The notes beneath the pieces are model-generated. The model had not been told where the DNA came from, made no database searches, and saw only the letters and a list, made by a program, of their open reading frames with translations. A stretch of DNA of 64,000 nt, taken from positions 4,284,001-4,348,000 of the forward strand of contig NC_064214.1 in assembly GCF_023101765.2 (NCBI RefSeq), written 5' to 3'. This DNA is from Spodoptera frugiperda (taxonomy: Eukaryota; Arthropoda; Insecta; Lepidoptera; Noctuidae). Below, piece by piece: positions 34,251 through 47,676 of this stretch. The position numbers and the translations under genes were made by a program. Each line of letters starts with the position of its first letter. Positions within the stretch are counted from its first letter, which is position 1.

Positions 34251-34567
34251 AAGAAAGAAAGAATTTTTCGTAAATTTAAGTGAATTGACTGGACTTTCCA
34301 GTCTTTATAAATGCGTATATAAACATTATAGTAGTATAATGCAATTGTTTCTCTTCGGTTTATAGCATGTTAGAATCTATGTTTTTGTTTATGAACCATA
34401 AATATTTCGAACTATCAATCAAAATTTAGTACCGAACAAACGTTAAAAATCAAGAGAAATTGTTACGTTTTTAACAAATTTGATAGATTTGCTATAGTTT
34501 TTTTTTTTGTAATATTATTTGAAACTGTACCGCTTTAGTACTGATGACTGTTGAATCGTAACGTTCC

Positions 34568-34612
34568 CTTGTCTGTGCCTACCCCCATGGAAGACATGCA
34601 TGAGGTTACGTA
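34568..34612 (-). repeat. Fragment of an abundant repeat tail, reverse
   Basis: TTGTCTGTGCCTACCCCCATGG then GACATGCATGAGG, the inverse of 26210-26265. Confidence 0.6.
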
Positions 34613-35892
34613 CGTATGATCACTATACTTCCTTATAAATTATTATTAATACTCAAATACTACAAAGAAAACAACGTAACTGTACTCGTACAATATCAAA
34701 AATACTATGATTGTAGTGTATTTTAAACAATAAAATTAACTTCATTCGTTCACGTAATACCCGCGCCCGCGAGCACCTTCACAAGAACTAAAACAACACA
34801 AAGTTTTAACAATAAGAAAACATTTTGCTTCTTTAGAAAATTGTGTAGCAACAACCTTTGCTGTGAACTATAATTTCATAACCAAAATCCACGTAACAGC
34901 AGCAGGAATACCGAATGGAACCATTCCACATTATACTCGACTCGAAAACTTATTTAATTTAACTTTTGTCAATTTGCGCCATTTTTTCGTGCAACTCACT
35001 GTACTGGATACCTAGCTAATGTCACTTTTGCAGTATAGTTAAAGTTCCTTAGCGTTTGGGGATAGAATCACTTTATACACATTACACTGGCTGGCATAAC
35101 GCCAGGCAGTTGCTGTTTTCATTTTACTGCCAACCATATTCTGAATACTCCAGACTTTATTGTAATAACAAAGAAAAATTGAAAACTAAGTGGGCTGATG
35201 TTTTTACTGAATTGGAGCAATATTGACAGATGAATACAGGGTGTTAGGGTGATCAATCTGTGTCTAGCTTTTAGTATACCTAAATAGAATTTATTATGTA
35301 AATCTAAGTTTTGATTATGTAGTTGTGTCTGCTATAATACAACCAGATGAATATTACAAGTGTAGTGGTATAATACGCAAAAAGATTATTGCTTTAGAAA
35401 GCATATTGTACGTAATGCTTTTTGAACAGTTTGTCAGATACCAAGTGTAAAATCATGACTCGTTAGTTCTTGATCATGTTTGTGATTAAAAATCGAAAAA
35501 TATTGCTCTGTGGTATATGTAGGACAAAAATACAAGCTTGCCTGACTCTGCTAATGGGGTCTCAAGGGGTGAGCGGGTTTTTTAGTTTGAATTTTCGTTT
35601 TGCTTACAGAGAACAATATGAGTGGAACAAACATGGCTTCACACATAATTTGCTACATACACATACAATTTATATTTGCATTCAATAAAGATAAATGCAA
35701 AGAATTAATGCGAATAATACTTGCAAGTATGAATGGACATAAACAAGCTCAACTAATATGCTCGTAATAATTTGTTGATTAACTCTTATTTATTTTTTTA
35801 AAGGAAAACCAGCAGCTATACATACAAATAAATAGTGGCAGAATAACGTCAGAATGCCAATAAGATAAGCTTATAACACCTATTATATATTA
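34613..35892. other. Non-coding stretch, mostly unique
   Basis: A plus-strand ORF of 72 codons at 35470 resembles nothing known. A near-palindromic GCTGGCATAACGCCAGGC lies near 35090. No gene called. Confidence 0.45.
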
Positions 35893-36075
35893 TACTAGCT
35901 ACTTCCTCGCAGATTAACCTACTGTTCGGCTCTGCTATTGGTCATAGCGTGTATTTTATGGCCTTCCTCGATAAATGCACTATCGAACACAAAAATAATT
36001 ATTCAAATCGGACCAGTAATTCCGGATTAGCGCGTTCAAACAAACAAATTCTTCAGCTTTGTATATTAGTATAAA
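35893..36075 (-). repeat. Family R6 repeat tail, reverse, copy 3
   Basis: GGCTCTGCTATTGGTCATAGCG, TATGGCCTTCCTCGATAAATG, CACTATCGAACACAAAAATA, CGGACCAGTAATTCCGGATTAG, GCGCGTTCAAACAAAC and TTCAGCTTTGTATATTAG. This is the most complete R6 copy. Confidence 0.8.
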
Positions 36076-36411
36076 TTAGTTTTATTGAAACAAATTATAT
36101 AACGTGGACTTTACCAAATAGATTCTTAATGTTTACTTATTTTTTGTCGGAACATTGAACATAAACATCATTTGTTACACCAATATGTTCAGTATTGCAT
36201 TTTTCCCAGGAATATTCCTGTTTCAAAGGTTGTAATCTTCGACGGCGGCATCATGGATCCTATACACTTCATTAATAACTCATTACGACACAACCTTCGC
36301 GTAACTTCATTATATTGTATCGTTCTATTTTGCTCTCCTTCACTTACAAGTAGATGGTTCAAAAATCATGCAATATTTTTAGCATAATTGTCAATTTGAT
36401 TTCATAACATT

Positions 36412-36475
36412 CCACTACAAATGTGGAACGTGAATTCGAACGTGGAATATAGTTCACGTTCGATATTTGCAGTGG
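36412..36475. ncRNA. miRNA-like hairpin candidate
   Basis: Bases 36412-36434 pair with 36453-36475: 21 of 23 positions pair (one G-U) with two mismatches, around an 18-base loop. The size and imperfect stem are like a precursor microRNA, but no known mature sequence is recognised and no second copy is seen in the window, so a short MITE relic is equally possible. Strand cannot be decided from the fold. Confidence 0.25.
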
Positions 36476-38998
36476 GTAAAGTATTATTCGTATTTTTAAT
36501 TAAGTATTATGGACAGACTTATTTTCGTGTAGCTAAGTGTAGACTGCATTTGTCATTCCTACTCGTCCCGAAAATATCGTAAGAATTGATGAAGGTACTA
36601 CACAATTAACAAAGATAAGGCAAGGAATGCATGCATTCGGCTAAATGACGCAACGTGAACGATAGGCCCCAGTGTAAATATCTGTTCCTTCGACAAATTA
36701 CACGCTCAATGAAATTCTATAATATACTAGTAATGATCTTACTTCAGCATTATCATCGTTTGCTTACAAGTTAATTATAGTTGCTTCATAAGATTAGAGT
36801 CGGCACGACACACCTTCCATCATTAATCATTTGCAAAGATATCATAGTGGAACAATAACAGCTATTATCTTAACAAAGTACCTGGATACACAATGTAACA
36901 ACACCATATTAATATTACACATCTAATTATCAACTTAAACCTATATAATCTAAGGTAGCTTACAGCGGTACATTAGTGAACCGCGCAAATGTAAATACAA
37001 CCTTATTAAGTTTCTACGAAGATGGGTGAATGCGTTTAAATTTTTAAATAGTTGTTATATATTATCACCAATGACATATGGTTTAGTTTTCCTTGAAAGT
37101 AATGTAAATTTTCTTATGCATGGAAATCGATTGAAATGTGTCTTTAGAGTCGTTCTTAATCAATTAAACACATATGTATTTATTCTTGTGTAATACATAG
37201 CGAGTCTATTGCACAGGCATACACCGGACGCAAATACGCACATCAGTTAAGTATTCTGTTTCGAGAAACTCTATGCGTAAGAATTACTTTTAATTAGTAG
37301 TCATGCTAATTTTAAATCAGGTACTGTGTATTTTAAGAAAACAAACAAATAATTGTGTTAATTTCTAATCTAATCCGAGACATACTCTGAAACATAGACC
37401 ATAAAATTAAACGCACCGCTTATACCAAAAGGCAAAAAGACAAAAAGGTCAAAAACCTTTAAAAATCTATCAGAAAAAAGTTACTTGAGAACAAGCGAAG
37501 TCTCGCATGACACTTGACGTCCTCATCTGTCCAATATAAATATCAACCAGCCAAATCTAATTAAAAAACTTGGAACGTTATTAAAAGCCCCACATACGGG
37601 CATTATGAAAAAAGTTCTCTATTTCGTTCAGTATGTTAAACTTCGTGAAAGGATCGGTTACACAGACGAAAGTTTGCGCGAAGTTTTAGCCCTGGTTTAT
37701 TGTGATTGCTCTTAATACTTTTAAGGCGGTCGGCGCATTGCGGTGTACTCCACAATCGGAACTTAGTCAAAGAGAATAAAACTCGCAACAATATGCAATA
37801 GGAGCCTTTAGTCGGGCCAAAGCGTAAACTGAGTTTAGCAGTTATTCTTAAAATGGTGCAATCGAATCGTTTTGAATCACGATATTCCGTGATTGTGTTG
37901 ATCGTTGAAAGTTTTTCGGTAACGTTTGTGCTTTCTGGGACTTTTGTCTGTGCTATATTTTTTTTTTTTAGTTCATTTATATAGATTTTTAGCTGAATGG
38001 CTGGATTTCTGGGTTTTATATATTTCAGCTAAAATATTATTACTTCTAATTTTAACTTTGCTCTTAACAAAATTTAAGTAAAGAATAATAAGAAAGTATA
38101 TAAAAACTTTGTATCGTTTATTGTTATTTAAATAATACACTAAAAAGATTTACCTTTTTATATAAATAATAATATTTAACACAATTAAAAATATAGGTAC
38201 ACATTTCCAATATATCATTTTCACAATAGCAAAATTAAAAAAATGGCAAACAAAATTTGTTATAAAAATGAACAGAAAAGAATTAAAGCCAAAAAATTAA
38301 ATACTAAACAAACGTGTAGACCGATAACCGTCAGACTAAAAATCAACAAGAGTCATCAATAAAAACACAATGTTAAACAAAATTCGCCATAACATTATTA
38401 ATATCAGTGCCTTTTCGGTCGCATATCGCTTGCCACCAATTTTAATGGGATTCATTTAAACTGACACAAAATAACTAGTGGTTATTGTTTCGAATACGAA
38501 TTGAATGGAATAAATTCGAGCGTTGATTTTTTTAATAAGTATCGGTGTTCCAACCTCGTTTGTTGGTTTCATTTTACATAATCATTTTAATTGCAATGAT
38601 TGTTGTTAATGGCACTGTTGATTGTGAAATTGGTCACTTGAAAATTAAGTTCCTGGTAATTACTTAGCGACAAATTATATTGGCGACTATTATTGCCTAT
38701 TAATAGCTTAATAACTTAGTGCCATACACAGAGACTAATGATTAGGTACTTAAACTATTTCGTAGAAATGATTTTGTTCCGAAAACAATTTTAATGAGTT
38801 GAGTTATATTAAGGTTTGTCATATTTTATGCGTTTGCTACATCAGAATAGCAAATTTTCAGAAATATTGTAAACACCTTTACCATTTCTTCTATAAAAAA
38901 ATACAATATAACTTTTGGTATTTAGTCCATAGAATACCTACAAAATACTCAGCACGAAATCGATATTCAATTTGGTCACTTATTGTACGAGCATACGG
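36476..38998. other. Non-coding stretch with a possible regulatory island
   Basis: About 37610-37960 is GC-richer and unrepeated (CGTGAAAGGATCGGTTACAC, TTTAAGGCGGTCGGCGCATTG, GTCGGGCCAAAGCG). The rest is AT-rich. No gene recognised. Confidence 0.35.
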
Positions 38999-39232
38999 AT
39001 CAATTGATGGTAAGCAATCGCCATCGCCCATGGAGACCCGAAACACCAGAAGCATTACAAGAGTGTAGCCTTTTGGGGGTTAGAAATTTAAGGAGAATCG
39101 GGGAAAGATTGAGGATTGGGATGATTGGTCCTCCTGTAACCTCACTCACAACGAAAGTAACGAAACCCAACGCAAACGTTGTTTCCGTCCAGCCCGTGCA
39201 TTCGTGCCGAAGCATAGCTCTCACACACTTAT
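38980..39232 (+). repeat. Family R1 repeat, forward copy
   Basis: GAGCATACGGATCAATTG, ATGGTAAGCAATCGCCATCG, CATGGAGACCCGAAACACC, GAGAATCGGGGAAAG, AACCTCACTCACAACG and AACGCAAACGTTGTTTCCG; the end is shortened (the CTGTGAGACCGTGG block is missing). ORFs on both strands within it are by-products. Confidence 0.8.
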
Positions 39233-42200
39233 GTAATTACTTTTTCAAACACGACCTACCACATTAATAACGGCAATACAATAACAACATCAGGTAACTT
39301 TCAATTCTTCCAAAAACTCTGAAAGTTATGAAAGCTATCGCACAAATTTGTTATAATAACGACCTGTCTCAGCGCTAAATGCACTCAATTAAGTCCCATA
39401 ATGAAGCCATCGCATTAAAGAGCAGTTTTGTTAGTTGCAGAAGATCCTTGTATCACAAGATGTCCGTAGTACAATGAAGAGCCTGTTGTGTATTGTTAGA
39501 GCCACCATTGTTCCTAACTCCAGCCAAAGGGTTTCGCCTTTTATGTCAAGAGCCAAGAGCCCTCACCGCCTCTGATAAATTTACTTATAGCTGCAAGTGA
39601 AGTGAATAGCAATGAAAAGTTAAGCGGTGCCTTTTTTTAATGAAAAATTTTAGCAAAGGAAATAAATCTGACAGTCTTTTATGCCAGTATTAACACGCAA
39701 TGGGGTGTAATAAAAAATAATTGCTTTTTTTAAGAAGGTTCGAAGTATGAAGGTTTAATATAGCTAAGATATTGTGAGTGAGATAAGTGAATACGTTTTA
39801 TGTTAAATAAAGTTATGGCTCATAATTCTTAGGATTATATCTCCTTAGTAACGGAAGCTTAAGAAATAGAAGCGGAAAATTCTCGGTAATTAAGTTGCTC
39901 CAATATTAAATATTTTAGACTCAACACAGGTTGTGAGATTAATTCACTATATTTTATATTTTATCGATGTTATATGAAAATCTTGTAAATGTATCAAAAA
40001 CTTATTTTTTATACTTATTAGTATGGCGTTTCGCCTACTAGTGTTAAAACTGAATTAAACCGATTGGCAACAAGAACAAATAGAGTATTTAATGCTAAAA
40101 CTGAAAAATCCAAATTGTCTTAAACGAATCACAGTTCGAGTCTGATCAGGCATTCACTCAACTCTAAAACCGTTGATGCGAACGAGAGACCTATATGAAA
40201 GTACTAAAACGATGTCACCACATCTAATTCACCTCAAATCAAATGACAGAAAGTCATGATTTCGAAATAATAAAATCATCTTTTATCTCCGCAATTGTCG
40301 ATTCCGTTCGCTTGAATAGGACGGATTGCGTGAAAAATCAAGTGTTTCCACTCGAGAGCCTCGCAACCGTCGATCGTTGAACCTTTCTTTCTTCAATCGC
40401 ATAGGTAACAGCGATTTTCAATCAATAAACCACACATTTCCTGCATAACACGCGAGACTCCCCCAGAGCCTTACAGGCCGGTGGAAAAATCAGAGCTAAA
40501 ACATCTCTTTTTATTGTATCCATTGCGGTTTTTTCTCCATGCCTCCTATAGTTTTATTTACATAAAAAATCAATGGATTGTGGGGAAAATGGGAGGGTTG
40601 TGTATCGTTTTGTATGGTGAGGTCTTTGAAGCTGTCTGGCCCATTAATCTACGTCAGAAGTCAGAGGGTCGACCTCTAAAATCCTGCGTCCTTGCATTGT
40701 CCAGTCCTTCTGTGCCGAGTCATGGCGAGACCATGGTAGAAAGATGTGATTGATAAGTTTTACCAAGTTTATTATAAATTGCTTCTCTTGTGTATCGGAC
40801 AGGCTACAACGGTCTGACGTGAAGGGTCAGTACAAAATCATATTTTCAATTGTCACTTACTTAAATTGTGCCACACAACATAAAATTAATCACGAAGTAT
40901 TATTAATTAGGTCGGTAAAATCGTAAAACTGATTAATTTATTCTGGTAAAACAAATATTTATAAACCTCTATTGACTGAGTTTTAATAAATATCATTACT
41001 GTTCGTCCACCACATTTAGCATGGCTTTACAAACACAGTTAAACTATTAATTTATAGAATTAATTTAATTATATTTCATGCTAATCTTATTTCAACACAC
41101 AACCGAATTACGTAATTTAATTTGAGTTCCAATTCAATTTCTACTAATAATTTAAGTTGATTAACATTTCAACTTTTACTCAACACTTACTTTTATCAAT
41201 ATAACGTTATATCTCCCGTACAAAAGAGGACCTATTCTCAAATGAATCTGGAGGTACAATTGAGAAAACCACGTTTATTTTTACTTGCGAAGGTCGACAG
41301 AAATCATCCACTTTTCGTAATGAGACGAAAACAGAACACAAAATCTTTGGAAAAAGATTTTTACCTTGTACCGGCGACCTTATATGGGCAATTACCGATA
41401 CTAGACCAACAATACAATCAGAGCTATTAACTTAGGTTTGTAAAAGGAGAAAAAATGTTTATACACATCTATGACACGAGCAGAAGCTTAAAGACACTTT
41501 TTATTATTAAAGGAACCTTCATGTAATGTATACGTAAGAGTTTCTATCCCAGACATTAGGGCTCATGACGATACACGTGTGTTATTACAAACTTTTAGCG
41601 CTTCGACTCCAGACTCGAAACTCCGAGACACACCGACGCACATTACGCAACAGTATAATAACATTTCAAAATTCGCGAACAAGACATCTCACTTCTGTTC
41701 CGAAAGTAATTTGCAACAAAACATTTAATTACAGTCACAATCTTACACACAGTTCACGACTCGATCCGCAGCGAACAAAGGTATCTCCCTCGTGAAATCA
41801 TAAAAGATTATTCTAAGTCACTCTTAAAGTTATTAATTCGACATGAAACGTTAGATAAATCAGGACACAATTCCTTGAGGGAGTTGATGGATCTTCGCTA
41901 AGAAATGGCCTGTTTTGTTTAAAACCATCATTACACTTGATGGAGCCTATTGTTTTGGGTAAGTGCGGGTCGAAATGGAAAGGATTATTCATTTCTCACA
42001 GTCAAAAGGCAGCTTTTAAAGTTCCGTAACTTAAAATGTGATGACTCGAAATAAATTTGTAGATGTTTGGCATCGAACTTGATCCTCATTATCATAGTGC
42101 TGAGTAATTTACTTTTATAATAGACATTCGGCACTCATCAGGCCTGAGAAACAGCGTCAAGCTTACGAAGTGCTCTTAAAATTATCTTAATACAGACTTA

Positions 42201-45200
42201 TAACCCACAAACATTTTATTATATTGCATTTCTGCACATATAAAGTAAAAAAGCTCGCGACTCTAGCTTCGAATGTACTCAAGTTAATGGCAGACGCACA
42301 TAACCCTTGGCCCATTTCATAATTTATTTCCCGTGATAAAAATAAAGCAAGCACATTTTCGAACGCAATTTCTATATTTAAAGGCTTTCCATTTCGTTCC
42401 TTCGTATTTTATTTGAATAAAAATGTTTCTTTCATTACGCACATAAAAAATGTTTGAGCATACATGGCCGTTCGCGCTGGTCCAAGCACCGCCACTAATA
42501 TCTTTATTGCGTCTATACCAAATGTTTACGAGCCCTGCCCACGCTTATTGTGGTCCAACACGACACAACAAGCCGCTCTTTCCGTAATATACTGGCGATT
42601 TAGTTTGTCGTTCGCCATTTTTTTTATCTTAATAACACTATTTATTGTTATGGCTCTCACAAACTATTAATGTAGCATTGGAAGACGAAGCGTGTTGACA
42701 ACCATCTTTATCTGCTGATTTCTCTTTATTATTTGTTTCCTTTTCGTTCTATTGTTTACAACTATTAAGGTTAATGTGCCTTTAGCTAAGCAGAACATCA
42801 ATAATGCTTACATAATTATTTTTATTAAAGTTATATTTTGTCTTGAGCAAGCGTGGTAATCAATGCCCATCCTATAAGCCAGTTACAGTCAGAAATCAAT
42901 TTTGCTTTTGTCGTCACTCTTTTGTTTGTCCAAAATAATGCTATAAATTGATGGACATGAAGTCTGATTTATCCATTTGCCCTTTTCAACAAGAAATATA
43001 TTTTATGTCCAAAATGGATGAATAGACTAGACATGCAAAATTATCGCAGATGTTTTTTGTATTCTATAGAAATAAAAGTAATGGCACTGTCACCTAAAGA
43101 AAAGGCATTAATTTTTAACTCTCGACCATACCCGAAGTACTTTAAAGTTGAAAATACAAATTAAAGCACTCAAGCTTATGGGGGGACCATAACAGTTTGA
43201 GTATCATCTCGAAAGTGCTAAATATATTTAACAAGCACTTAACACCAGGAAGAGAACCTGGCGTCTCCATATCTCCAGGAGTGTTAAGATATGGGAGCTG
43301 TGCACGTACAAAGGAAAATATTAAAAAGTTTGACTCACATTGTCAAAATATTCAGTTATTTCAATATACCTAGAGAAATTTGAAAAAAAAGATGGTTTTA
43401 ACTTTAAATCATTTATTACTCCCAATTAAATTAAAATAGCATTATAGAATCAATAACAAAAAATAGATATTATTATGTCTTTCGAGTCGCATTCTTTGTA
43501 CTTACATGTTGTCGCAAGATTTGTCAGTAAGGTTCGTAAACAGTACAGAGCCGAGGCTAATGTAACGTTATTGTACCTCCGGGAGGCTTTTTAATGCATA
43601 TCATTAAACATAATACTGTATACGAATAACTTCTTTCGTACTTCGTAAAATATCATTAAAAACGTGGAGAAATTGGGTAATTCATAACATCTTAGAGTGC
43701 GTCAGACCTGTTGTAAAATTTTCTGGCACCATTCTTATTGTATAAAGTTATATCATAACTGCTGTAGGTAGTAGTCCCGAGTTTAAAACTATAACAAAAA
43801 AGTATTACCTACCAAGCAACATCTCTAAAGGGTTCATAGTCAGTTAAATGTTACATAACTCAGTGCTGACATTTACTCAGTCGCAAAAAGCGGGGAGAAC
43901 GAAATGCCTACTGCGTAAAATATAATTTTCGATTACAACTACATTTTGCGTCACGTCGCGCTTTCTATATCAATTACGAAATTCGGGCTTAACAAGAGCT
44001 TGCCAGGTCCAAACCCGAGGGTATAACCTAAGTATATCATTATAAATCATCCCTTGCCAATTTCGGGCACTTCATTACAAAACGATATGTGTTAGCGTAA
44101 TATATGGCGGTCACCGGCGCGTCCACCACTGTCAGCTGAACAAAAAAGTGTGGAAATATGGAACACCCGTATGATATACCCGACCCTTGTCAAAATGCTA
44201 TACTCGGAACGATGTTATTTGAAAATAAATAGGTGCCCACCTAATTTGCATGGGATCTCCCTCTGTTATTGAAGATAAGGTACACTAGTGACATTTTCGT
44301 ATTTGCGTTGTATACGACAGTTTTAGTTCCCTGTTTTTGCGGTATCGGTTACTTTTAGCCCTCTGAGGGTTGGACTGTAATAGTGTTACAGCATCTCTCC
44401 TGACAAATAGGCTCGGGTTTCATGGAATGCGTTTTACCCCAAAGAGAAAAGATCACAGGGGTGGTTATAGTGAGGTCGAAATTCTATACTCCCTGACTTT
44501 CTCTGGAGAATAGACTACTTCTAAAGGATTCCCGGAAAAATCTAAAGTTCCAGTAAGTGTATACCAATTTAGGAATATTTAAATTCCTAAAAAAGAAGTA
44601 GGGCACACATCTATGGACCAAACTTTCAAAAATAAACTTTTAATGTAACAAACTGACAAATGAAAATATGGCAAAATCCTCTTTAAAAAAACTGTGAACC
44701 CTACGGAAACCGTAGTATAATAACATCACTTGTATATGAAAGCTGACATACGCACATACACTCACAAACATAAATGTATTCACCCTTTTATTATGGAACT
44801 CGCTCCACATCAAAGGTTTGTATTAAAATGCCATCACCACTTATTTTGTTGTTGTGTTTAAACATACATTTTGACCATTTGCCGTGAAGGGTCATCAAAT
44901 TGATGTTAATTAAGGTAAAAGGGAACAAATGCCCTTTTTCACCTTTTTCTATTAAAATTATTTGAATATCAATCTTATTTATGTCGTGACTGAGATTTAA
45001 ATATCATATATCATAGTGAAACCATTCATTTTTGTTAGACAAAAATTATTTTAGAGGGTAAAATAACTAATATAGTTTATCGTTTTTCATTTACTTAAGG
45101 CTGGATTCAAAGTTGGTTGGTTGATTCAAAGAACAAAATATATAATTAAAATTACTTTAGTCAAATGTGTTTGTCACAATACTTTATTGTTCAGTTTAAA

Positions 45201-45711
45201 GACTTATTCATGCATTCATCTTAAGAATTGGGTTAAATGCACGAAAGGTCGTCTATTGACCGGAAGGCGCTGTGTGGGCAGCGCCCTCTATGGGCAGATC
45301 AAAGACTTGGTAAAAGTCACCAAGTTTTGTTGATGAAGGAAGCACAATGCCAAGCTTTCAATGTTGTTTAGGGTAAACCGAGGGGACATGGTTCATATCA
45401 ATCTTTTTGCTGATGTTTTCTTAATAATAAAATAATACTTATTTTCCATTACCTGGTGAAACGGCTTAACTAGACGTAATATTGAAGTATGAATCTTATA
45501 TAGAACAAATTTTAATCTCTGAAGTCCACGAATTATCATGTTGGTAAACGCTTCCAGAAGGAATCGAAGAGGAGCAAGTGAGGTCACTTCTTTTTCATTA
45601 ATAGGATCAAAACATGAGCAGGACCTATATAATACTATGATCCAAAAAGTCTAATAAATTCTGAGATATTAATATTAACAGTCACTTCTAGAGTAACTAA
45701 CAAACCAGTAT
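39233..45711. other. Long non-coding stretch, largely single-copy
   Basis: No convincing exon over 6.5 kb. Candidate regulatory islands by GC contrast and lack of repeat similarity: 39480-39600, 40280-40470, 42460-42640, 43870-44330. A repeat-tail scrap (TCTTGAGCAAGCGTGGTAATC) is at 42840. Plus-strand ORFs of 90 codons at 40481 and 68 codons at 42464 are unrecognised; the latter ends in a hydrophobic stretch (FAIFFILITLFIV), which in AT-rich DNA is expected by chance. Confidence 0.4.
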
Positions 45712-45715
45712 TTTA

Positions 45716-46037
45716 GGGTGCTTTTCCACCAGTGAAATGCTATGCTACGTTGCTGTGGATGCATTATAACGTGGAAACAGAGTAAATTAAGCTATGTTTT
45801 TTATATGGAATGATGCGTGCTATAGATGCGTGCTATGGATGGCTTCCCTACTATCGATACATTGCATACTCGAGCTGCGCATCTTCCTCGCACAGCTACT
45901 TGGTGGTGGCGCATCTTCATAGTACATCTTACTCGCACAGCAACATAGCTCAGTGAAAACGGCCACATAGTTTCACAGCGTAGCAATTGCATCTTCGTAG
46001 CATAGCTACATAGCACATTTCTGGTGGAAAAACACCC
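45716..46037 (+). mobile_element. Harbinger-like MITE R10, complete copy 1
   Basis: Terminal inverted repeats GGGTGCTTTTCCACCAG (left) and CTGGTGGAAAAACACCC (right) bound 322 bp, with TTA on both sides (45713-45715, 46038-46040). A 3-bp TWA target duplication is typical of PIF/Harbinger elements. The interior carries degenerate short words (AGCTATG, TCGCACAGC, GTGCTATGGATGG). No coding. Confidence 0.85.
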
Positions 46038-46434
46038 TTATAGCTTTACTTAATACAGTCCATTTACCAAGCAATACAATTACCTTACTTCATTAGGTAT
46101 TTTCTGCAAGCCACTCAATCATAGAAACGTTTCATGATATTTCTAGACGCCGCGCCGACTGTGTAATTTTCTGCATACGATTGTGTTACTGTGAAACTAA
46201 AAATAACTTATTGTTGTTACACATGGAACATGGTTGACCGATATTTTTCTTAATACATAGGTACTTAAATTTTTTAGTAATTTAGAAATCTAGACAATAT
46301 CTTTTTTTATAAAATACCTAGAGGGCAAACGAGCGGATTGATTGCGTGTTGGTAAGCCAAATGTCTAATAACTTTAACAAGATAATATAATAATACAACA
46401 AGACAATAAATGATAAGTTGTCTGGACCGTTACC

Positions 46435-46532
46435 TTCGGCGTAGGTTGTCTTTGGCGTAGGTTGCAATTGGCGTAGGTTGCATTCGGCGTAGGTTGCATT
46501 CGGCGTAGGTTGCATTTGGCGTAGGTTGCATT
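46435..46532 (+). repeat. 16-bp minisatellite, six units
   Basis: Unit TTCGGCGTAGGTTGCA repeated six times with small changes (TTTGG or TTCGG starts; first unit ends TTGTCT; third has an extra A). Two central units are identical. Any protein read through it is a by-product. Confidence 0.92.
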
Positions 46533-47673
46533 TAGTGGTGTGGTAAGGGTGATCAGCTTATATACAACCTGTTACAGCTTTGGTTCCCGCAAGAAACAAG
46601 TCACTAGTTGATTTTCAAGCTCTAAATGTAAAATTTCGTGTTTATAAATCGCATCTTTAATCATAAGATTATTTAAAAATATTAGCCCTTTTGCCTACCC
46701 GCCATAATAATAAAGGGTAGATGTTAGTAGGTATACGGTACTCGTACTACTTCGTTAAGTTAGTGATTCGAAAACATTTAGAATATCAAATTAAGTTCTT
46801 CGCTCAGCCTTTCAAGGGACAATAACTTTTGGACCATTTAGCATAATAATAAGAACGAGGTCAGCAGAGAATTAATTAATTTAGTTCCACTCGACATATT
46901 TTCGAACTCTTTAACCATTTCCATTGAAGTGCTAAAGTACTTTAAATTGATGTAATAAAAAGTTATACGTTCTTTCCTAAGTGTGTTCCAAATACTAAAC
47001 AATGCAATAGATTAAAGATCTATTGATTTTCATTATCATCTACATTATTATCATCAGCCTATAGGTAATTGTCCCATTGCTGGACAGTCTGTGTCCTCTA
47101 CTCACATTAAAATTTATATGAACGAAAAATATACGGGTAAATCACATACATTAATGGAGAAAAGGTCTACTAGTTTCGAGTCACAGAAGGACATCTATAG
47201 TTTTTCTAAAAATTTGTATTACAAGTGTGTATAATAATAAAATTACTTGCCAACAAATTTACAATTTGGCGGGATCAACTACATACAAGAACTATTAAGA
47301 ACTACTATCAAAAAAATATTTTTATTTAAGAAATATGAATTTATAACAGCCTTTATAATTTTATAAAATATAAATCCGTACCACATCATATCATATTGTC
47401 CTCGGCTCTTGCTAAACAGTCTTAATACCAAGCCTTTTGAGTCACACAACACGTAAAAAGAGAACTTAAAGAAAATTAAATATACGAGCAAAGCTTGCAG
47501 TGCTGAGAAAATTTAATTAGCAGCCATGTGGAGACTTATATAAAACAAACGTACTGCAAAACGAAGATATTTTATATGCATTAAGTTAATTTATACCGTG
47601 TGGCGACGGTGGAGCTGCAAATATTTGTCACCATACTACATCACCTACTCTTGCCGCGGGTATCGGAACCGAC
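46533..47673. other. AT-rich non-coding stretch with repeat scraps
   Basis: 47045-47105 has ATCAGCCTATAGGTAATTG and CATTGCTGGACAGTCTG, a typical moth LINE 3' tail phrase. 47130-47200 carries an R8 scrap (GGTCTACTAGTTTCGAGTC). Confidence 0.5.
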
Positions 47674-47676
47674 TCA

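Noticed and set aside
40481..40753. Plus-strand 90-codon ORF
   Set aside because: No recognised motif and no supporting splice or promoter context.
46318..46515. Repetitive peptide read on the minus strand (PTPNATYAE-like)
   Set aside because: It is a translation of the 16-bp minisatellite, which is not a multiple of three, so no repeat protein is maintained.
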